Origin: Tissierellia bacterium
GTDB lineage: Bacteria > Bacillota > Clostridia > Tissierellales > Tepidimicrobiaceae
Direction of reading: 5' to 3'
DNA length: 51,385 nt
Assembly (NCBI GenBank): GCA_012735215.1
Contig: JAAYHX010000012.1
Location: 1-51,385 of the forward strand
Below the pieces are notes generated by a model that did not search any database, had not been told where the DNA came from, and worked only from the letters and a program-made list of their open reading frames with translations. A program made the position numbers and the translations under genes. Below are positions 29,105 through 37,107 of the stretch, piece by piece. How positions within the stretch are numbered: position 1 is the first letter of the stretch; each line of letters opens with the position of its first letter.

Positions 29105-30355
29105 ATGAACAAATTTTTGGTGGAAAAGAGTCCGCCTCTAAGAGGAAATGTAAGAATAAGTGGAGCAAAGAATTCAGCCTTGCCAATTTTGGCAGCGTCT
29201 TTATTAGGTACTGAGGATATTATATTGGAAGATGTTCCCCAGCTAAAAGATGTGGAAGTAATGTGTGAAGTACTGTCCTCATTAGGAGCTAAGGTGGAAT
29301 TTTTGGATAAAGGAGTTATTAAGATAAATTCCAAGGACATTAACAATTATGAGACCCCCTATGAGTTAATGAGTAAGATGAGGGCTTCTTTTTTGGTCAT
29401 GGGACCTTTATTGACCAGGCTTGGAAAAACTAAAACCTCCTTACCAGGAGGCTGTGCAATTGGTACTAGACCAATTGATTTGCATTTAAAGGGATTTAGA
29501 GCCTTAGGGGCTGAAATAGATGTGGACCATGGATATATTGGTGCATATGCTGACAAGTTGGTTGGAGACAGAATCTACTTAGACTTTCCCAGTGTAGGAG
29601 CAACTGAGAATATTATGATGGCTGCTGTTATGGCAGAAGGAGAAACCATTATAGATAATGCTGCTATGGAACCTGAAATAGTAGACTTGGCGAACTTCTT
29701 GAATAAGATGGGAGCTCAGATCAAGGGAGTAGGAACCAGCAGTATCAAGATAATAGGAGTTAAGGAATTAGGGGGAGCAACCCATTCCATCATTCCAGAC
29801 AGGATAGAAGCTGGAACCTTCATGGTAGCAGCTGCAATTACAAAGGGAGATGTAATTGTTGAAAATGTAATCACAAGCCATATTAAGCCTGTTATTGCAA
29901 AGCTTAGAGAATCTGGATGTGAAGTGTGGGAGGAAGAAGATAAGGTTAGAGTTATAGGCACAGAGGACTTAAAAGCAGTAGATATCAAGACCTTACCCTA
30001 TCCAGGATTTCCTACAGATATGCAGGCTCAGTTTATGGCCCTTATGAGTGTTGCTAAAGGGACAAGTGTCATTATTGAAACTGTTTTTGAAAATAGATTT
30101 ATGCATGTAGATGAGCTTAAGAGAATGGGAGCAGATATTAAGATTGATGGCAGATCAGCAATTCTTCAAGGTACTGATAGCCTTATGTCAGCTCCAGTAA
30201 AGGCAACAGACTTAAGAGCAGGAGCTGCTTTGGTTTTAGCCGGACTTATAGCTGATGGAGTTACTGAGATTAGTGATATATATCACATTGATAGAGGATA
30301 TGAGGATATGGAGCAGAAGTTTGCTCAGCTAGGTGCAAAGATATATAGAGTGTAA
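29105..30355 (+). CDS. murA: UDP-N-acetylglucosamine 1-carboxyvinyltransferase
   Basis: The protein transfers enolpyruvate from PEP to UDP-GlcNAc, the committed step of peptidoglycan synthesis. This 416-residue protein has [10 protein letters not shown] near residue 20 and the catalytic Cys117 in [10 protein letters not shown]. Because the Cys is kept, fosfomycin should be able to react with it (family knowledge). GGAGGGAT precedes the ATG at 29105; the upstream extension would run into ywmB. Bacillus has two murA genes; only this one is in the window. Confidence 0.97.
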   Translation: MNKFLVEKSPPLRGNVRISGAKNSALPILAASLLGTEDIILEDVPQLKDVEVMCEVLSSLGAKVEFLDKGVIKINSKDINNYETPYELMSKMRASFLVMGPLLTRLGKTKTSLPGGCAIGTRPIDLHLKGFRALGAEIDVDHGYIGAYADKLVGDRIYLDFPSVGATENIMMAAVMAEGETIIDNAAMEPEIVDLANFLNKMGAQIKGVGTSSIKIIGVKELGGATHSIIPDRIEAGTFMVAAAITKGDVIVENVITSHIKPVIAKLRESGCEVWEEEDKVRVIGTEDLKAVDIKTLPYPGFPTDMQAQFMALMSVAKGTSVIIETVFENRFMHVDELKRMGADIKIDGRSAILQGTDSLMSAPVKATDLRAGAALVLAGLIADGVTEISDIYHIDRGYEDMEQKFAQLGAKIYRV

Positions 30356-30387
30356 TCATAAGCTTATAATTTAATAAAATGCTTGTT

Positions 30388-30418
30388 AAAAGAGTTGGCC
30401 AATGCTAACTCTTTTTTA
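30388..30418 (+). terminator. Terminator after murA
   Basis: AAAAGAGTT (30388-30396) pairs with AACTCTTTT (30407-30415), followed by more Ts. Confidence 0.9.
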
Positions 30419-30439
30419 GTTTCACAGCCTATTTACTTG

Positions 30440-30468
30440 TTATATTTTCCTCTTGTCCTGCATAGTAT
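30440..30468 (+). promoter_or_regulatory. Sigma-E-type promoter for spoIID
   Basis: TTATATT at 30440-30446, a 14-base spacer and CATAGTAT at 30461-30468 match the mother-cell sigma-E consensus (KMATATT, N14, CATACAMT) at 6 of 7 and 6 of 8 positions. They lie 30 bases before the spoIID start. Confidence 0.6.
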
Positions 30469-30498
30469 ATTGTATATGCAAGTCAAGAGGAGGACGAC

Positions 30499-31524
30499 AT
30501 GAAAAAGTTCATGATATACGCAAGTATATTGTTGATAATCAGCGTCATAGTGCCCACCATAATCGTTAAGACTTTAGACTTTGTTCCAAAGGAAGGGAAT
30601 AAAAGGGATAAGGAAGATAAGAAAATAGAAGAGGAAGCAAAAGAGGTGGAGTTTGACGGAACTATAGACATCTACAATACTAGAACTCAAGAAGTTGTTG
30701 AAATGCCCCTTGAAGAATATATAAAGGGGGTTGTTGCAGCAGAGATGCCTGCTGAATTCCATATTGAGGCTTTGAAGGCTCAGGCTATTGCTAGCAGGAC
30801 CTATGCATTAAACAGGCTTCTTAAGTATCCTGAAGGCAATCCGGGCCATCCTGAGGCTCCACTTTGTACAGGCGTCCACTGCCAAGCCTACCTTAGCCTA
30901 GAGGAATTAAACAAGGTCCATGCTGCAAATTGGCAGGAAAAGTATTGGGGAAAAATTGAAGAAGCTGTTGAGTCTACTAAGGGAATGGTTTTATACTACG
31001 AGGATCAGGTTATTGAAGCCTTATACCATTCAACCAGTGGAGGTATGACAGAGGATGCCATTAATGTCTTTAATGTGGACCTGCCCTATTTAAAATCTGT
31101 AGAGAGCCGATATGAAGAGGATGCACCAAAATACAAGTCCATAGTGTCTATGACTGTTGATGAATTTGTAGATAAGCTAAATTCTAAGTATAAAGGAGCA
31201 GATATAAATAAAGACAACCTTACAGATAAGGTAAAGCTAGTGGAGAAGACTGAAAGCGGCAGGGTTAAGAAGATTGCCATAGATGGCACCGTAGTAGATG
31301 GTAGAGAGATACGTGAACTATTTCAGTTAAACTCTACTAATTTTAAGATATATTACAATCCCAACAATGGCATTATCGATATAGAGACTATAGGATATGG
31401 GCATGGGGTAGGTATGAGCCAGTGGGGTGCTAATGGATTGGCCAAAAACGGCAAGAATTATGAAGAGATACTCAAACATTATTATACAGGGGTAACAATT
31501 GGATACTGGAAAGGCAATAAATAA
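30499..31524 (+). CDS. spoIID: Stage II sporulation protein D
   Basis: This 341-residue lytic transglycosylase of the engulfment complex acts in the space between mother cell and forespore. It has an N-terminal membrane anchor (residues 5-24), the family start of the catalytic domain (YIKGVVAAEMPAEFHIEALKAQAIASRTY; Glu near residue 83), and GYGHGVGMSQWGA near 295. AGGAGGACGAC stands before the ATG. It is preceded by a sigma-E promoter and followed by its own terminator. Confidence 0.95.
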   Translation: MKKFMIYASILLIISVIVPTIIVKTLDFVPKEGNKRDKEDKKIEEEAKEVEFDGTIDIYNTRTQEVVEMPLEEYIKGVVAAEMPAEFHIEALKAQAIASRTYALNRLLKYPEGNPGHPEAPLCTGVHCQAYLSLEELNKVHAANWQEKYWGKIEEAVESTKGMVLYYEDQVIEALYHSTSGGMTEDAINVFNVDLPYLKSVESRYEEDAPKYKSIVSMTVDEFVDKLNSKYKGADINKDNLTDKVKLVEKTESGRVKKIAIDGTVVDGREIRELFQLNSTNFKIYYNPNNGIIDIETIGYGHGVGMSQWGANGLAKNGKNYEEILKHYYTGVTIGYWKGNK

Positions 31525-31548
31525 CAGGCTGAAAGGCCTGTATTTTTT
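31524..31548 (+). terminator. Terminator after spoIID
   Basis: ACAGGC (31524-31529) pairs with GCCTGT (31536-31541), followed by ATTTTTT. Confidence 0.8.
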
Positions 31549-31620
31549 ATTTTTGAAATTTTTTCATAGCATGTATTAAATAGTCAAATGTGGCAATACT
31601 AACTAATGGAGGTGGGGGAT

Positions 31621-32373
31621 TTGAGAGAGAAGCTGACTAGGCTTATTGAAAAGGACGGATTCTATATTATCTTATTCATTTGCGTATGCATCGTAGCAAC
31701 TGCAGCTGTTATCACTTCTAAGGGAAATTTAAAAGAAGAAAAGAAGCAAGCAGAGAAGGTAGAAGAAGAGCTGATCATAGTGGAGGATGATTTGGAATCA
31801 GAGGAAACTTCAGGACTAGCCAAGGTGGAAGATAAGGAAGTTGTAGATGCAGAGAAGACAGATGCAGAAAAGAAATCTTCTGAGGAGGCAGAAGTGAAGG
31901 ACAACACTAAAGAAACACAGGAGCAGGAGACGGTTCCAGTATCTAAGACCTTTGATGATCCTTTTAAGATGATCGCCCCTGTTGCTGGGAATCTAGGTAC
32001 AGAATATACCCAGGATACTTTGATCTACTCTGAAACCTTAGAAGAATGGACGGCCCACAAGGGCATAGACATTATGGCTGCAGAAGGAACCCAGGTTTTG
32101 GCTGCTCTATCTGGTACAGTTCAAGAAATATATGATGATCCTCTATGGGGAAAAGTAATAATAATAGACCACGGCAATGATCTTTTAACAAAATATGCCA
32201 ATCTATCTGAAGAGGTATCCGTAAAGGAAGGAGCTAAAGTCAACCAAGGGGATGTGATAGGAAGAGTTGGCAGAACAGCTGATATTGAGATGCTTATGGA
32301 TCCCCATATTCATTTTGAAGTAATTGAAAATGGCATAAGTGTAAACCCAAGTAAATATTTATCTGCCTTTTAG
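31621..32373 (+). CDS. spoIIQ: M23 peptidase family protein, SpoIIQ-like
   Basis: This 250-residue bitopic protein has one membrane helix (about residues 15-33), an acidic, Glu- and Lys-rich linker (34-110) and a LytM/M23 domain. SpoIIQ joins SpoIIIAH across the engulfing membranes. The metal motifs HKGID and HIHFE are both intact, so unlike the degenerate B. subtilis protein this one could be an active endopeptidase, as reported for clostridial SpoIIQ. The TTG start at 31621 fits GGAGGTGGGGG better than the ATG at 31606, which lies in that ribosome site. GGCAATACTA at 31592 matches a sigma-F -10 box, but lies very close to the start. Confidence 0.85.
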   Translation: MREKLTRLIEKDGFYIILFICVCIVATAAVITSKGNLKEEKKQAEKVEEELIIVEDDLESEETSGLAKVEDKEVVDAEKTDAEKKSSEEAEVKDNTKETQEQETVPVSKTFDDPFKMIAPVAGNLGTEYTQDTLIYSETLEEWTAHKGIDIMAAEGTQVLAALSGTVQEIYDDPLWGKVIIIDHGNDLLTKYANLSEEVSVKEGAKVNQGDVIGRVGRTADIEMLMDPHIHFEVIENGISVNPSKYLSAF

Positions 32374-32466
32374 AATCAAACTAATATAGTTGTTCTAACA
32401 GGCACCAATATCGCATAAGTATTTAGAAAGACTAAAACCCAATAAAGTCCAAAGGGGGTAGACTAG

Positions 32467-32721
32467 TTGAAAGATTATATAGAAGAAAGAGCATTGGAGA
32501 TCGCAAAATACATAATAAGTGAAAAGGCTACTGTTAGGCAAGCAGCGGGTGTTTTTGGTGTGAGTAAAAGTACAGTCCACAAAGATGTTACTGAACGTCT
32601 CCCCAAGATAAACCCTCTTATAGCTGCTATGGTAAAACAAGTATTAGACAAAAATAAGGCTGAAAGGCATATTAGAGGGGGAAAAGCAACTAAGTTAAAA
32701 TATAAGGCAATTAACGATTAA
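32467..32721 (+). CDS. spoIIID: Sporulation transcriptional regulator SpoIIID
   Basis: This 84-residue helix-turn-helix protein controls mother-cell genes after engulfment. The HTH is ATVRQAAGVFGVSKSTVHKDV (residues 21-41), and a basic C-terminal tail contacts DNA. The TTG start at 32467 follows AAAGGGGGT. The order spoIIID-mbl-flhO-flhP is conserved with Bacillus. Confidence 0.96.
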   Translation: MKDYIEERALEIAKYIISEKATVRQAAGVFGVSKSTVHKDVTERLPKINPLIAAMVKQVLDKNKAERHIRGGKATKLKYKAIND

Positions 32722-32765
32722 AGGTCCAACTAGAAGGGTCTACCTTCTTTTGGACCTTTAAATTG
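32719..32765 (+). terminator. Hairpin after spoIIID
   Basis: AAAGGTCCA (32720-32728) pairs with TGGACCTTT (32751-32759), and inside it AGAAGG (32732-32737) pairs with CCTTCT (32743-32748). The T tract is weak, so termination may be partial. Confidence 0.6.
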
Positions 32766-32902
32766 TTTTCAAAGCTTATTAATGAAACCCCTCTGGATTA
32801 ATATTCAATTGAAGAAAAATATTGGATTTTATGCTATATTATTATAAACTATATATGGTATAATTTATAATTGTATAGAAGAAGTTAAGGGGGCGATTTT
32901 GA

Positions 32903-33943
32903 TTGGGCATACTAGGTGGCTTTAGAACAGATATGGGCATAGATCTAGGTACTGCAAGTGTACTTGTATATTTAAAGGGACAAGGAATAGTTATGAACGA
33001 ACCTTCAGTAGTAGCAATCGATAAGAATACAAACAAGTTATTGGCTGTGGGAGAAGAAGCAAAGAAAATGCTTGGTAGAACCCCCGGCAATATAGTAGCG
33101 ATTAGGCCCATGAGAGACGGTGTGATTTCAGATTTTGAAATTACCGAGAGGATGTTAAAATACTTTTTCAACAAGGCATTAGGGAAAACTTTTTTTAAAC
33201 CAAGGACTGTAATATGTGTTCCCAGTGGAGTTACTGAGGTAGAAAAAAGAGCAGTTCTTGAAGCCAGCAGAAATGCAGGGGCCAGCAAGACTTATTTGAT
33301 TGAAGAGCCTATTGCAGCTGCCATTGGTGCTGGAATAGATATTACTCAGCCAAATGGTAATATGGTTATAGATGTAGGTGGTGGCACTACAGATGTGGCT
33401 GTAATTTCCCTAGGAGGCATAGTTATAAGCCAATCTATTAAGGTAGCAGGAGATGAATGCAACGAGGCTATTATCAGATATATACGCAAAAAGCACAATA
33501 TGATGATAGGTGAGAGAACAGCAGAAGAATTGAAGATGAATATTGGAACTGCTTATCCTGTTGAAAAGGAAGCATATATGGAAGTAAGGGGAAGGAACCT
33601 GATGACAGGTCTTCCAAGAACCATTAAGGTTTCATCTAGCGAGATGCTGGAAGCTTTAGAGGAGACTGTATCTCAAATTGTAGAAACTGTTCACCAAGTC
33701 CTTGAAAGGACCCCTCCTGAGTTGGCGGCTGACATTGGCGATCAAGGTATATACATGACTGGTGGAGGTTCCCTATTAAATGGATTATCTACCCTTATTT
33801 CAAAGAGAACGGGTATTGACACCTTTGTAGTGGAAGACCCAGTTGGTGCGGTAGCAGTAGGTACAGGTAGAGCTCTGGATTGGCTTAGGTATTTAGACTC
33901 AGATTCAGTAGATTCTGATACACTTAGGTCAAATTATCGCTAA
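32903..33943 (+). CDS. mbl: MreB/Mbl family rod-shape protein
   Basis: This 346-residue bacterial actin forms membrane-bound filaments that guide cell-wall synthesis. Phosphate loop 1 is GIDLGTASVLVYL near residue 12, phosphate loop 2 is VIDVGGGTTDVAVISLGG near 156, and the adenosine motif is MTGGGSLLNGL near 286. Placement between spoIIID and flgF/flgG identifies it with Bacillus mbl and not mreB. TTG start after AAGGGGG. Its stop codon is the first three bases of a sigma-D -35 box. Confidence 0.93.
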   Translation: MGILGGFRTDMGIDLGTASVLVYLKGQGIVMNEPSVVAIDKNTNKLLAVGEEAKKMLGRTPGNIVAIRPMRDGVISDFEITERMLKYFFNKALGKTFFKPRTVICVPSGVTEVEKRAVLEASRNAGASKTYLIEEPIAAAIGAGIDITQPNGNMVIDVGGGTTDVAVISLGGIVISQSIKVAGDECNEAIIRYIRKKHNMMIGERTAEELKMNIGTAYPVEKEAYMEVRGRNLMTGLPRTIKVSSSEMLEALEETVSQIVETVHQVLERTPPELAADIGDQGIYMTGGGSLLNGLSTLISKRTGIDTFVVEDPVGAVAVGTGRALDWLRYLDSDSVDSDTLRSNYR

Positions 33944-33967
33944 AGATATTATTAGGGAAGCCGATAT
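33941..33967 (+). promoter_or_regulatory. Sigma-D (flagellar) promoter for flgF-flgG
   Basis: TAAA at 33941-33944, a 15-base spacer and GCCGATAT at 33960-33967 match the sigma-28/sigma-D consensus exactly. The -35 box uses the TAA stop of mbl. Confidence 0.85.
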
Positions 33968-34002
33968 AAATATGTAGAAAAAGTTAGGGAGGGAACAAGC
34001 AA

Positions 34003-35043
34003 GTGAACCGTGGCTTATATATTGGTGCTAGTTCCATGATTGCCAATCAACAGAGACTAGACATAGTGGCTAACAACCTAGCCAATGTAAATACTAGTGG
34101 TTATAAGAAGGATTTTGCTCTATTGGAATCCTTTCCCGAAAAGCTCTTGCGTAAAATAAATGCAAGGGTTAGTTCTGGTAGCCAACAACCAAACCAATTT
34201 ACCTTCCAACAGGAAGGACAAGCTTATATAGCTTCTACCAACAATGGGTATTTTGTAGTAAGAAGTCCTTTTGGAATTAGCTATGTAAAGGAGATTAAGT
34301 TTACAGTAGATGATGAGGGATATTTAAAGACCTTTTATAGAGATGGTACTGAGGATTTGAAAACTGACAATGAATGCTATGTGTGCAATAGACAAGGAAC
34401 TCCCCTTCAGGGAGCAGGGAACCTAGAGCAGCTATTACAGCAGAACATATACTATCCTCCTTCCAATGTAATAGGAACCATGAGTGCAGGAGTAAACTTT
34501 CAGAAGATAGTTACTGACTTTTCCTTTGGAGATCTCATTGAAACAGGAAATAAACTTGATGTGGCTTTGAACCAATCAGGATTTTTCAGGGTAGTAGACG
34601 AGGAAGGTAATCAGTACTATACAAGGGATGGATCCTTTACTATAAATGGACAGGGAGCCCTAATTACATCTACAGGTGAATTTGTTCAAGGTGTAAATGG
34701 GACCATCTATATTAATGGTGAGGATGTGCAGATTACCAGAAATGGAACAGTTATAGTTGATGGAAACGTAGTTGGACGACTTGACATAGTTGATATAGGA
34801 AATAGAGAATTTCTAAGGAAAGTAGGCCATAGTCTGTACCAGATGGCAGAAGGAGAAGAGGCAGAAGAAATTCCCTATGAGGGAGAAGTGCTTCAGGGAT
34901 ATCTAGAAGGTTCCAATGTAAACCCAATAGATGAAATGGTGGAAATGATAACACTGCTTAGGGAGTTTGAAGCATCCCAGAAGATTATTAGGGTACAGGA
35001 TGAAATGCTAGAAAAAGCTGTAAATCAAATAGGTAAGGTATAG
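34003..35043 (+). CDS. flgF: Flagellar rod protein FlgF-like (FlhO)
   Basis: This 346-residue rod/hook-family protein starts with the conserved N-terminal motif LDIVANNLANVNTSGYKKD and ends with the family helix EFEASQKIIRVQDEMLEKAVNQIG. Such proteins polymerise into the axial rod outside the membrane and are exported without a signal peptide. GTG start at 34003. It is about 80 residues longer than FlgG, with an inserted mid-domain (residues 60-180). In B. subtilis the counterpart flhO lies at the same place and is also sigma-D dependent. Confidence 0.88.
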   Translation: MNRGLYIGASSMIANQQRLDIVANNLANVNTSGYKKDFALLESFPEKLLRKINARVSSGSQQPNQFTFQQEGQAYIASTNNGYFVVRSPFGISYVKEIKFTVDDEGYLKTFYRDGTEDLKTDNECYVCNRQGTPLQGAGNLEQLLQQNIYYPPSNVIGTMSAGVNFQKIVTDFSFGDLIETGNKLDVALNQSGFFRVVDEEGNQYYTRDGSFTINGQGALITSTGEFVQGVNGTIYINGEDVQITRNGTVIVDGNVVGRLDIVDIGNREFLRKVGHSLYQMAEGEEAEEIPYEGEVLQGYLEGSNVNPIDEMVEMITLLREFEASQKIIRVQDEMLEKAVNQIGKV

Positions 35044-35054
35044 GAGGTTAATCT

Positions 35055-35849
35055 ATGAGAGCGTTATGGACTGCTGCAACTGGCATGAGGGCACAACAGT
35101 TGAATATTGATACTATAGCAAACAACCTTTCCAATGTGAATACTACCTCATACAAGTCTCAAAGGATGGAATTTAAGGATCTGCTCTATGTGACCCTAAA
35201 GAGCAATAACAGATATGATGAAGAAGATAGTCCTACAAACTTGGAGGTAGGCCATGGAGTTTTGCCTACAGCCACCAGTCGTAATTTTGAAAATGGCAGC
35301 CTAATAGAAACTGAAGGTGAATTTGATGTTGCCATTGATGGAAGTGGATTTTTTGCAGTAAGGATTCCTAATGGAGATATAAGATATACAAGAGATGGAA
35401 GTTTCAAGTTAAGTGCTGAAGCTGGTGGGAGCAGGCTAGTTACTTCCGAAGGCTATTTGGTTCTAGACGAAAACGATAATCAAATATTCATAAGAGATGG
35501 TATTACTGACATTATAATTGATGAGTTAGGATATATTAGAGGACTAGATGAAAATCAGGAGACCGTTAATATAGCAAGGCTAAAGCTTGTAAATTTTACT
35601 AATCCTAATGGTCTATTATCAACAGGATCCAACCTATATAGTGCTACTGCAGCCTCAGGAGCGGAAATTCCTATAGCTGCAGACCAAATGGAATCCAGAA
35701 TAATTCAAGGATATTTGGAGGCCTCCAATGTTAAGATAGTAGATGAAATGGTAAAGATGATTACAGCCCAAAGAGCCTATGAAATAAATTCTAAAACAAT
35801 ACAGACCTCCGATGATATGATGCAGATAGTAAACAACCTTAAGAGATAA
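35055..35849 (+). CDS. flgG: Flagellar distal rod protein FlgG (FlhP)
   Basis: This 264-residue rod protein has MRALWTAATGMRAQQLNIDT at the N terminus, ANNLSNVNTTSYK, and MVKMITAQRAYEINSKTIQ at the C terminus. It forms the distal rod joining the hook. AGGAGG stands before the ATG, and only 11 bases separate it from flgF. The length is that of typical FlgG. Confidence 0.94.
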   Translation: MRALWTAATGMRAQQLNIDTIANNLSNVNTTSYKSQRMEFKDLLYVTLKSNNRYDEEDSPTNLEVGHGVLPTATSRNFENGSLIETEGEFDVAIDGSGFFAVRIPNGDIRYTRDGSFKLSAEAGGSRLVTSEGYLVLDENDNQIFIRDGITDIIIDELGYIRGLDENQETVNIARLKLVNFTNPNGLLSTGSNLYSATAASGAEIPIAADQMESRIIQGYLEASNVKIVDEMVKMITAQRAYEINSKTIQTSDDMMQIVNNLKR

Positions 35850-35861
35850 TGAGGTGCTAGT

Positions 35862-36179
35862 ATGGATATAAGCAATTATCTTGGAATAAATAATGATCCA
35901 TCCATATTGGAAAAGCAAATCGAGTTGGCAAAGAAGGACAAGGAAGATGAAGCTTTAAAAGAGGTATGCCGACAGTTTGAGTCTATCTTTTTAAGCATGA
36001 TGTTAAAGCAGATGAGAAGGACTGTTCCTGATGGTGGATTAATTGAGAAGTCCCTAGGGACAGAAATATTTGAGGAAATGTATATAGATGAATTAAGTGA
36101 AGAGGCTACAAAAAATGATAGCCTAGGTATTGCTAAGATGTTATATGAGCAGTTTACAAAGGGATACGTAAGCTGGTAA
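35862..36179 (+). CDS. Rod-binding protein, FlgJ N-terminal domain only
   Basis: This 105-residue protein has the rod-binding domain of FlgJ (CRQFESIFLSMMLKQMRRTVP, residues 36-56). It lacks the muramidase domain found in proteobacterial FlgJ. It caps the growing rod. It starts 12 bases after flgG, with TGAGGTG as ribosome site, and is the last gene of this operon. Confidence 0.9.
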   Translation: MDISNYLGINNDPSILEKQIELAKKDKEDEALKEVCRQFESIFLSMMLKQMRRTVPDGGLIEKSLGTEIFEEMYIDELSEEATKNDSLGIAKMLYEQFTKGYVSW

Positions 36180-36193
36180 ATTATGATTATAAA

Positions 36194-36232
36194 AGCTCCT
36201 TTAACTGTTAATAATACTAACAGTAAAAGGAG
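36194..36232 (+). promoter_or_regulatory. Hairpin masking the ribosome site of the small peptide gene
   Basis: CTCCTTT (36197-36203) pairs with AAAGGAG (36226-36232), and inside it ACTGTTA pairs with TAACAGT. The right arm contains the Shine-Dalgarno sequence of the 26-codon ORF. It may equally be the end structure of the flagellar transcript. Confidence 0.5.
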
Positions 36233-36239
36233 TGATTTT

Positions 36240-36320
36240 ATGTTAATAAGAAGGATAATATATTTGTTGATTGCAATTATAGCTACTATTTTCACAGTAA
36301 TATTCATGATCAATTACTAA
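36240..36320 (+). CDS. Possible 26-residue membrane peptide
   Basis: A short frame starting at ATG 36240 after a strong AAAAGGAG site encodes a 26-residue peptide. It is two Arg residues followed by an almost wholly hydrophobic helix (IIYLLIAIIATIFTVIFMI) and a short polar tail. The ribosome site, basic start and single membrane helix resemble known small membrane peptides. Nothing shows translation directly, and it could be chance in AT-rich DNA. A strong terminator follows ten bases later. Confidence 0.45.
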   Translation: MLIRRIIYLLIAIIATIFTVIFMINY

Positions 36321-36330
36321 TAAGTACACA

Positions 36331-36366
36331 AAAAGAGCTATTGGAAATTTTTCCAATAGCTCTTTT
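36331..36366. terminator. Strong bidirectional terminator
   Basis: A perfect 17-pair stem (36331-36347 with 36350-36366) with a two-base loop and a T-rich right end. Confidence 0.8.
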
Positions 36367-36461
36367 CAATTCCTCATAGGTAATCTAGTAAATCTTCCTC
36401 ATTGGATTCGCGAAAAACATAAAGTTTGGATGTTTCAATTCCTTATAGGTAGTCAGTAAAT
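36363..36461 (-). CRISPR. Orphan CRISPR remnant: two repeats, one 38-base spacer
   Basis: Two near-identical copies of a 30/31-base sequence lie at 36363-36393 and 36432-36461, separated by 38 unrelated bases. The cores read TTTCAATTCCTCATAGGTA and TTTCAATTCCTTATAGGTA, and both end AGTAAAT. Read on the minus strand the repeat ends GGAATTGAAAC, the 3' end typical of clostridial type I-B repeats with the ATTGAAAC crRNA handle. Repeat and spacer length are both in the normal range. The copy at 36363 has one extra base and a mutated terminal base, so the unit looks decayed. No cas gene is in the window. Confidence 0.7.
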
Positions 36462-36500
36462 AAAAAGTCTTTATACCTGAAATTATTATTTTACTATAAA

Positions 36501-36535
36501 ATAAAAAAAGAAGAATTGAATCCGCAATCCTTCTT
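36501..36535 (-). terminator. Terminator downstream of tRNA-Pro
   Basis: On the minus strand AAGAAGGATT pairs with AATTCTTCTT (one G-U), followed by a run of Ts (+ coordinates 36526-36535 and 36508-36517). Confidence 0.75.
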
Positions 36536-36542
36536 TCTATAA

Positions 36543-36619
36543 TGGTCGGGGTGAGAGGATTTGAACCTCCGACCTCATGGTCCCAAACCACGCGCGCTCC
36601 CAAACTGCGCCACACCCCG
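36543..36619 (-). tRNA. tRNA-Pro, anticodon UGG
   Basis: A full cloverleaf is visible on the minus strand. The acceptor stem is CGGGGTG/CACCCCG, the D arm is GCGC...GCGC, the anticodon stem is CGTGG/CCATG with loop TTTGGGA (anticodon TGG), the T arm is GGAGG-TTCGAAT-CCTCT, and the discriminator A is followed by an encoded CCA. Length 77 bases. It can read all CCN codons with a modified U34. Confidence 0.95.
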
Positions 36620-36659
36620 TTGTTAGCTTGTTTTCTTCTGTTCTCCCGCCGACTATTTT

Positions 36660-36688
36660 AGTATAAACTATATCCAGTATAAAAGCAA
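36660..36688 (-). promoter_or_regulatory. Promoter of tRNA-Pro
   Basis: On the minus strand TTGCTT (36688-36683), 17 bases, and TATACT (36665-36660) lie 40 bases before the tRNA. Confidence 0.6.
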
Positions 36689-36835
36689 CGGACTAAAATC
36701 GTGAAAAATCCTTAATAATTTAACTTATTATTACATATCAGCATAATTCTCAATGATTCGAACTAAATCTAGCTAATTAATATTTTTTTGTTAGCCTTTA
36801 TTTATCCCTTAATTAGTTAAAAAACCCTAGATGTG

Positions 36836-36864
36836 TTGACGGGCAGGAATTGTTATGTTAAAAT
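36836..36864 (+). promoter_or_regulatory. Promoter of the metK riboswitch transcript
   Basis: TTGACG at 36836-36841, 17 bases, and TAAAAT at 36859-36864. The 147 bases between the tRNA promoter and this one are AT-rich and hold nothing I can support. Confidence 0.7.
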
Positions 36865-36893
36865 AAAAGGCAAAATTAATAAAAATCTTGATG

Positions 36894-36993
36894 CCTTATC
36901 AAGAGTGGTGGAGGGAATGGGCCCAGTGAAACCCGGCAACCTGTTTTATACAAGGTGCTAAATCCCACAGAATCTAGATTCTGAAAGATGAGG
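36894..36993 (+). promoter_or_regulatory. SAM-I (S-box) riboswitch aptamer
   Basis: The S-box core is present: AAGAGTGGTGGAGGGA, GGGCCCAGTGAAACCCGGCAACC, GGTGCTAAATCCCA, and CAGAATCTAGATTCTG followed by GAAAGATGAGG. P1 is CCTTATC (36894-36900) with GATGAGG (36987-36993). AGGTA (36991-36995) can pair with TACCT (37003-37007) as antiterminator. SAM binding stabilises P1 and frees the terminator, shutting off metK. Confidence 0.97.
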
Positions 36994-37003
36994 TAGACCA
37001 TAT

Positions 37004-37030
37004 ACCTTTTCCTTTTGGAAGAGGTTTTTT
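37004..37030 (+). terminator. Riboswitch-controlled terminator
   Basis: ACCTTTTCC (37004-37012) pairs with GGAAGAGGT (37017-37025, one G-U), followed by six Ts. Its left arm overlaps the antiterminator partner of the SAM aptamer. Confidence 0.9.
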
Positions 37031-37107
37031 GTTATTATTCTAAAATTTTCAAGGAATAATAAACAATAAATGGAAATAAATAGATTCATTATAAAAGGAG
37101 GAAAATT

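Noticed and set aside
36331-36366. Terminal inverted repeat of an insertion sequence
   Set aside because: Arms are adjacent (two-base loop) and end T-rich, as in a terminator; no transposase nearby.
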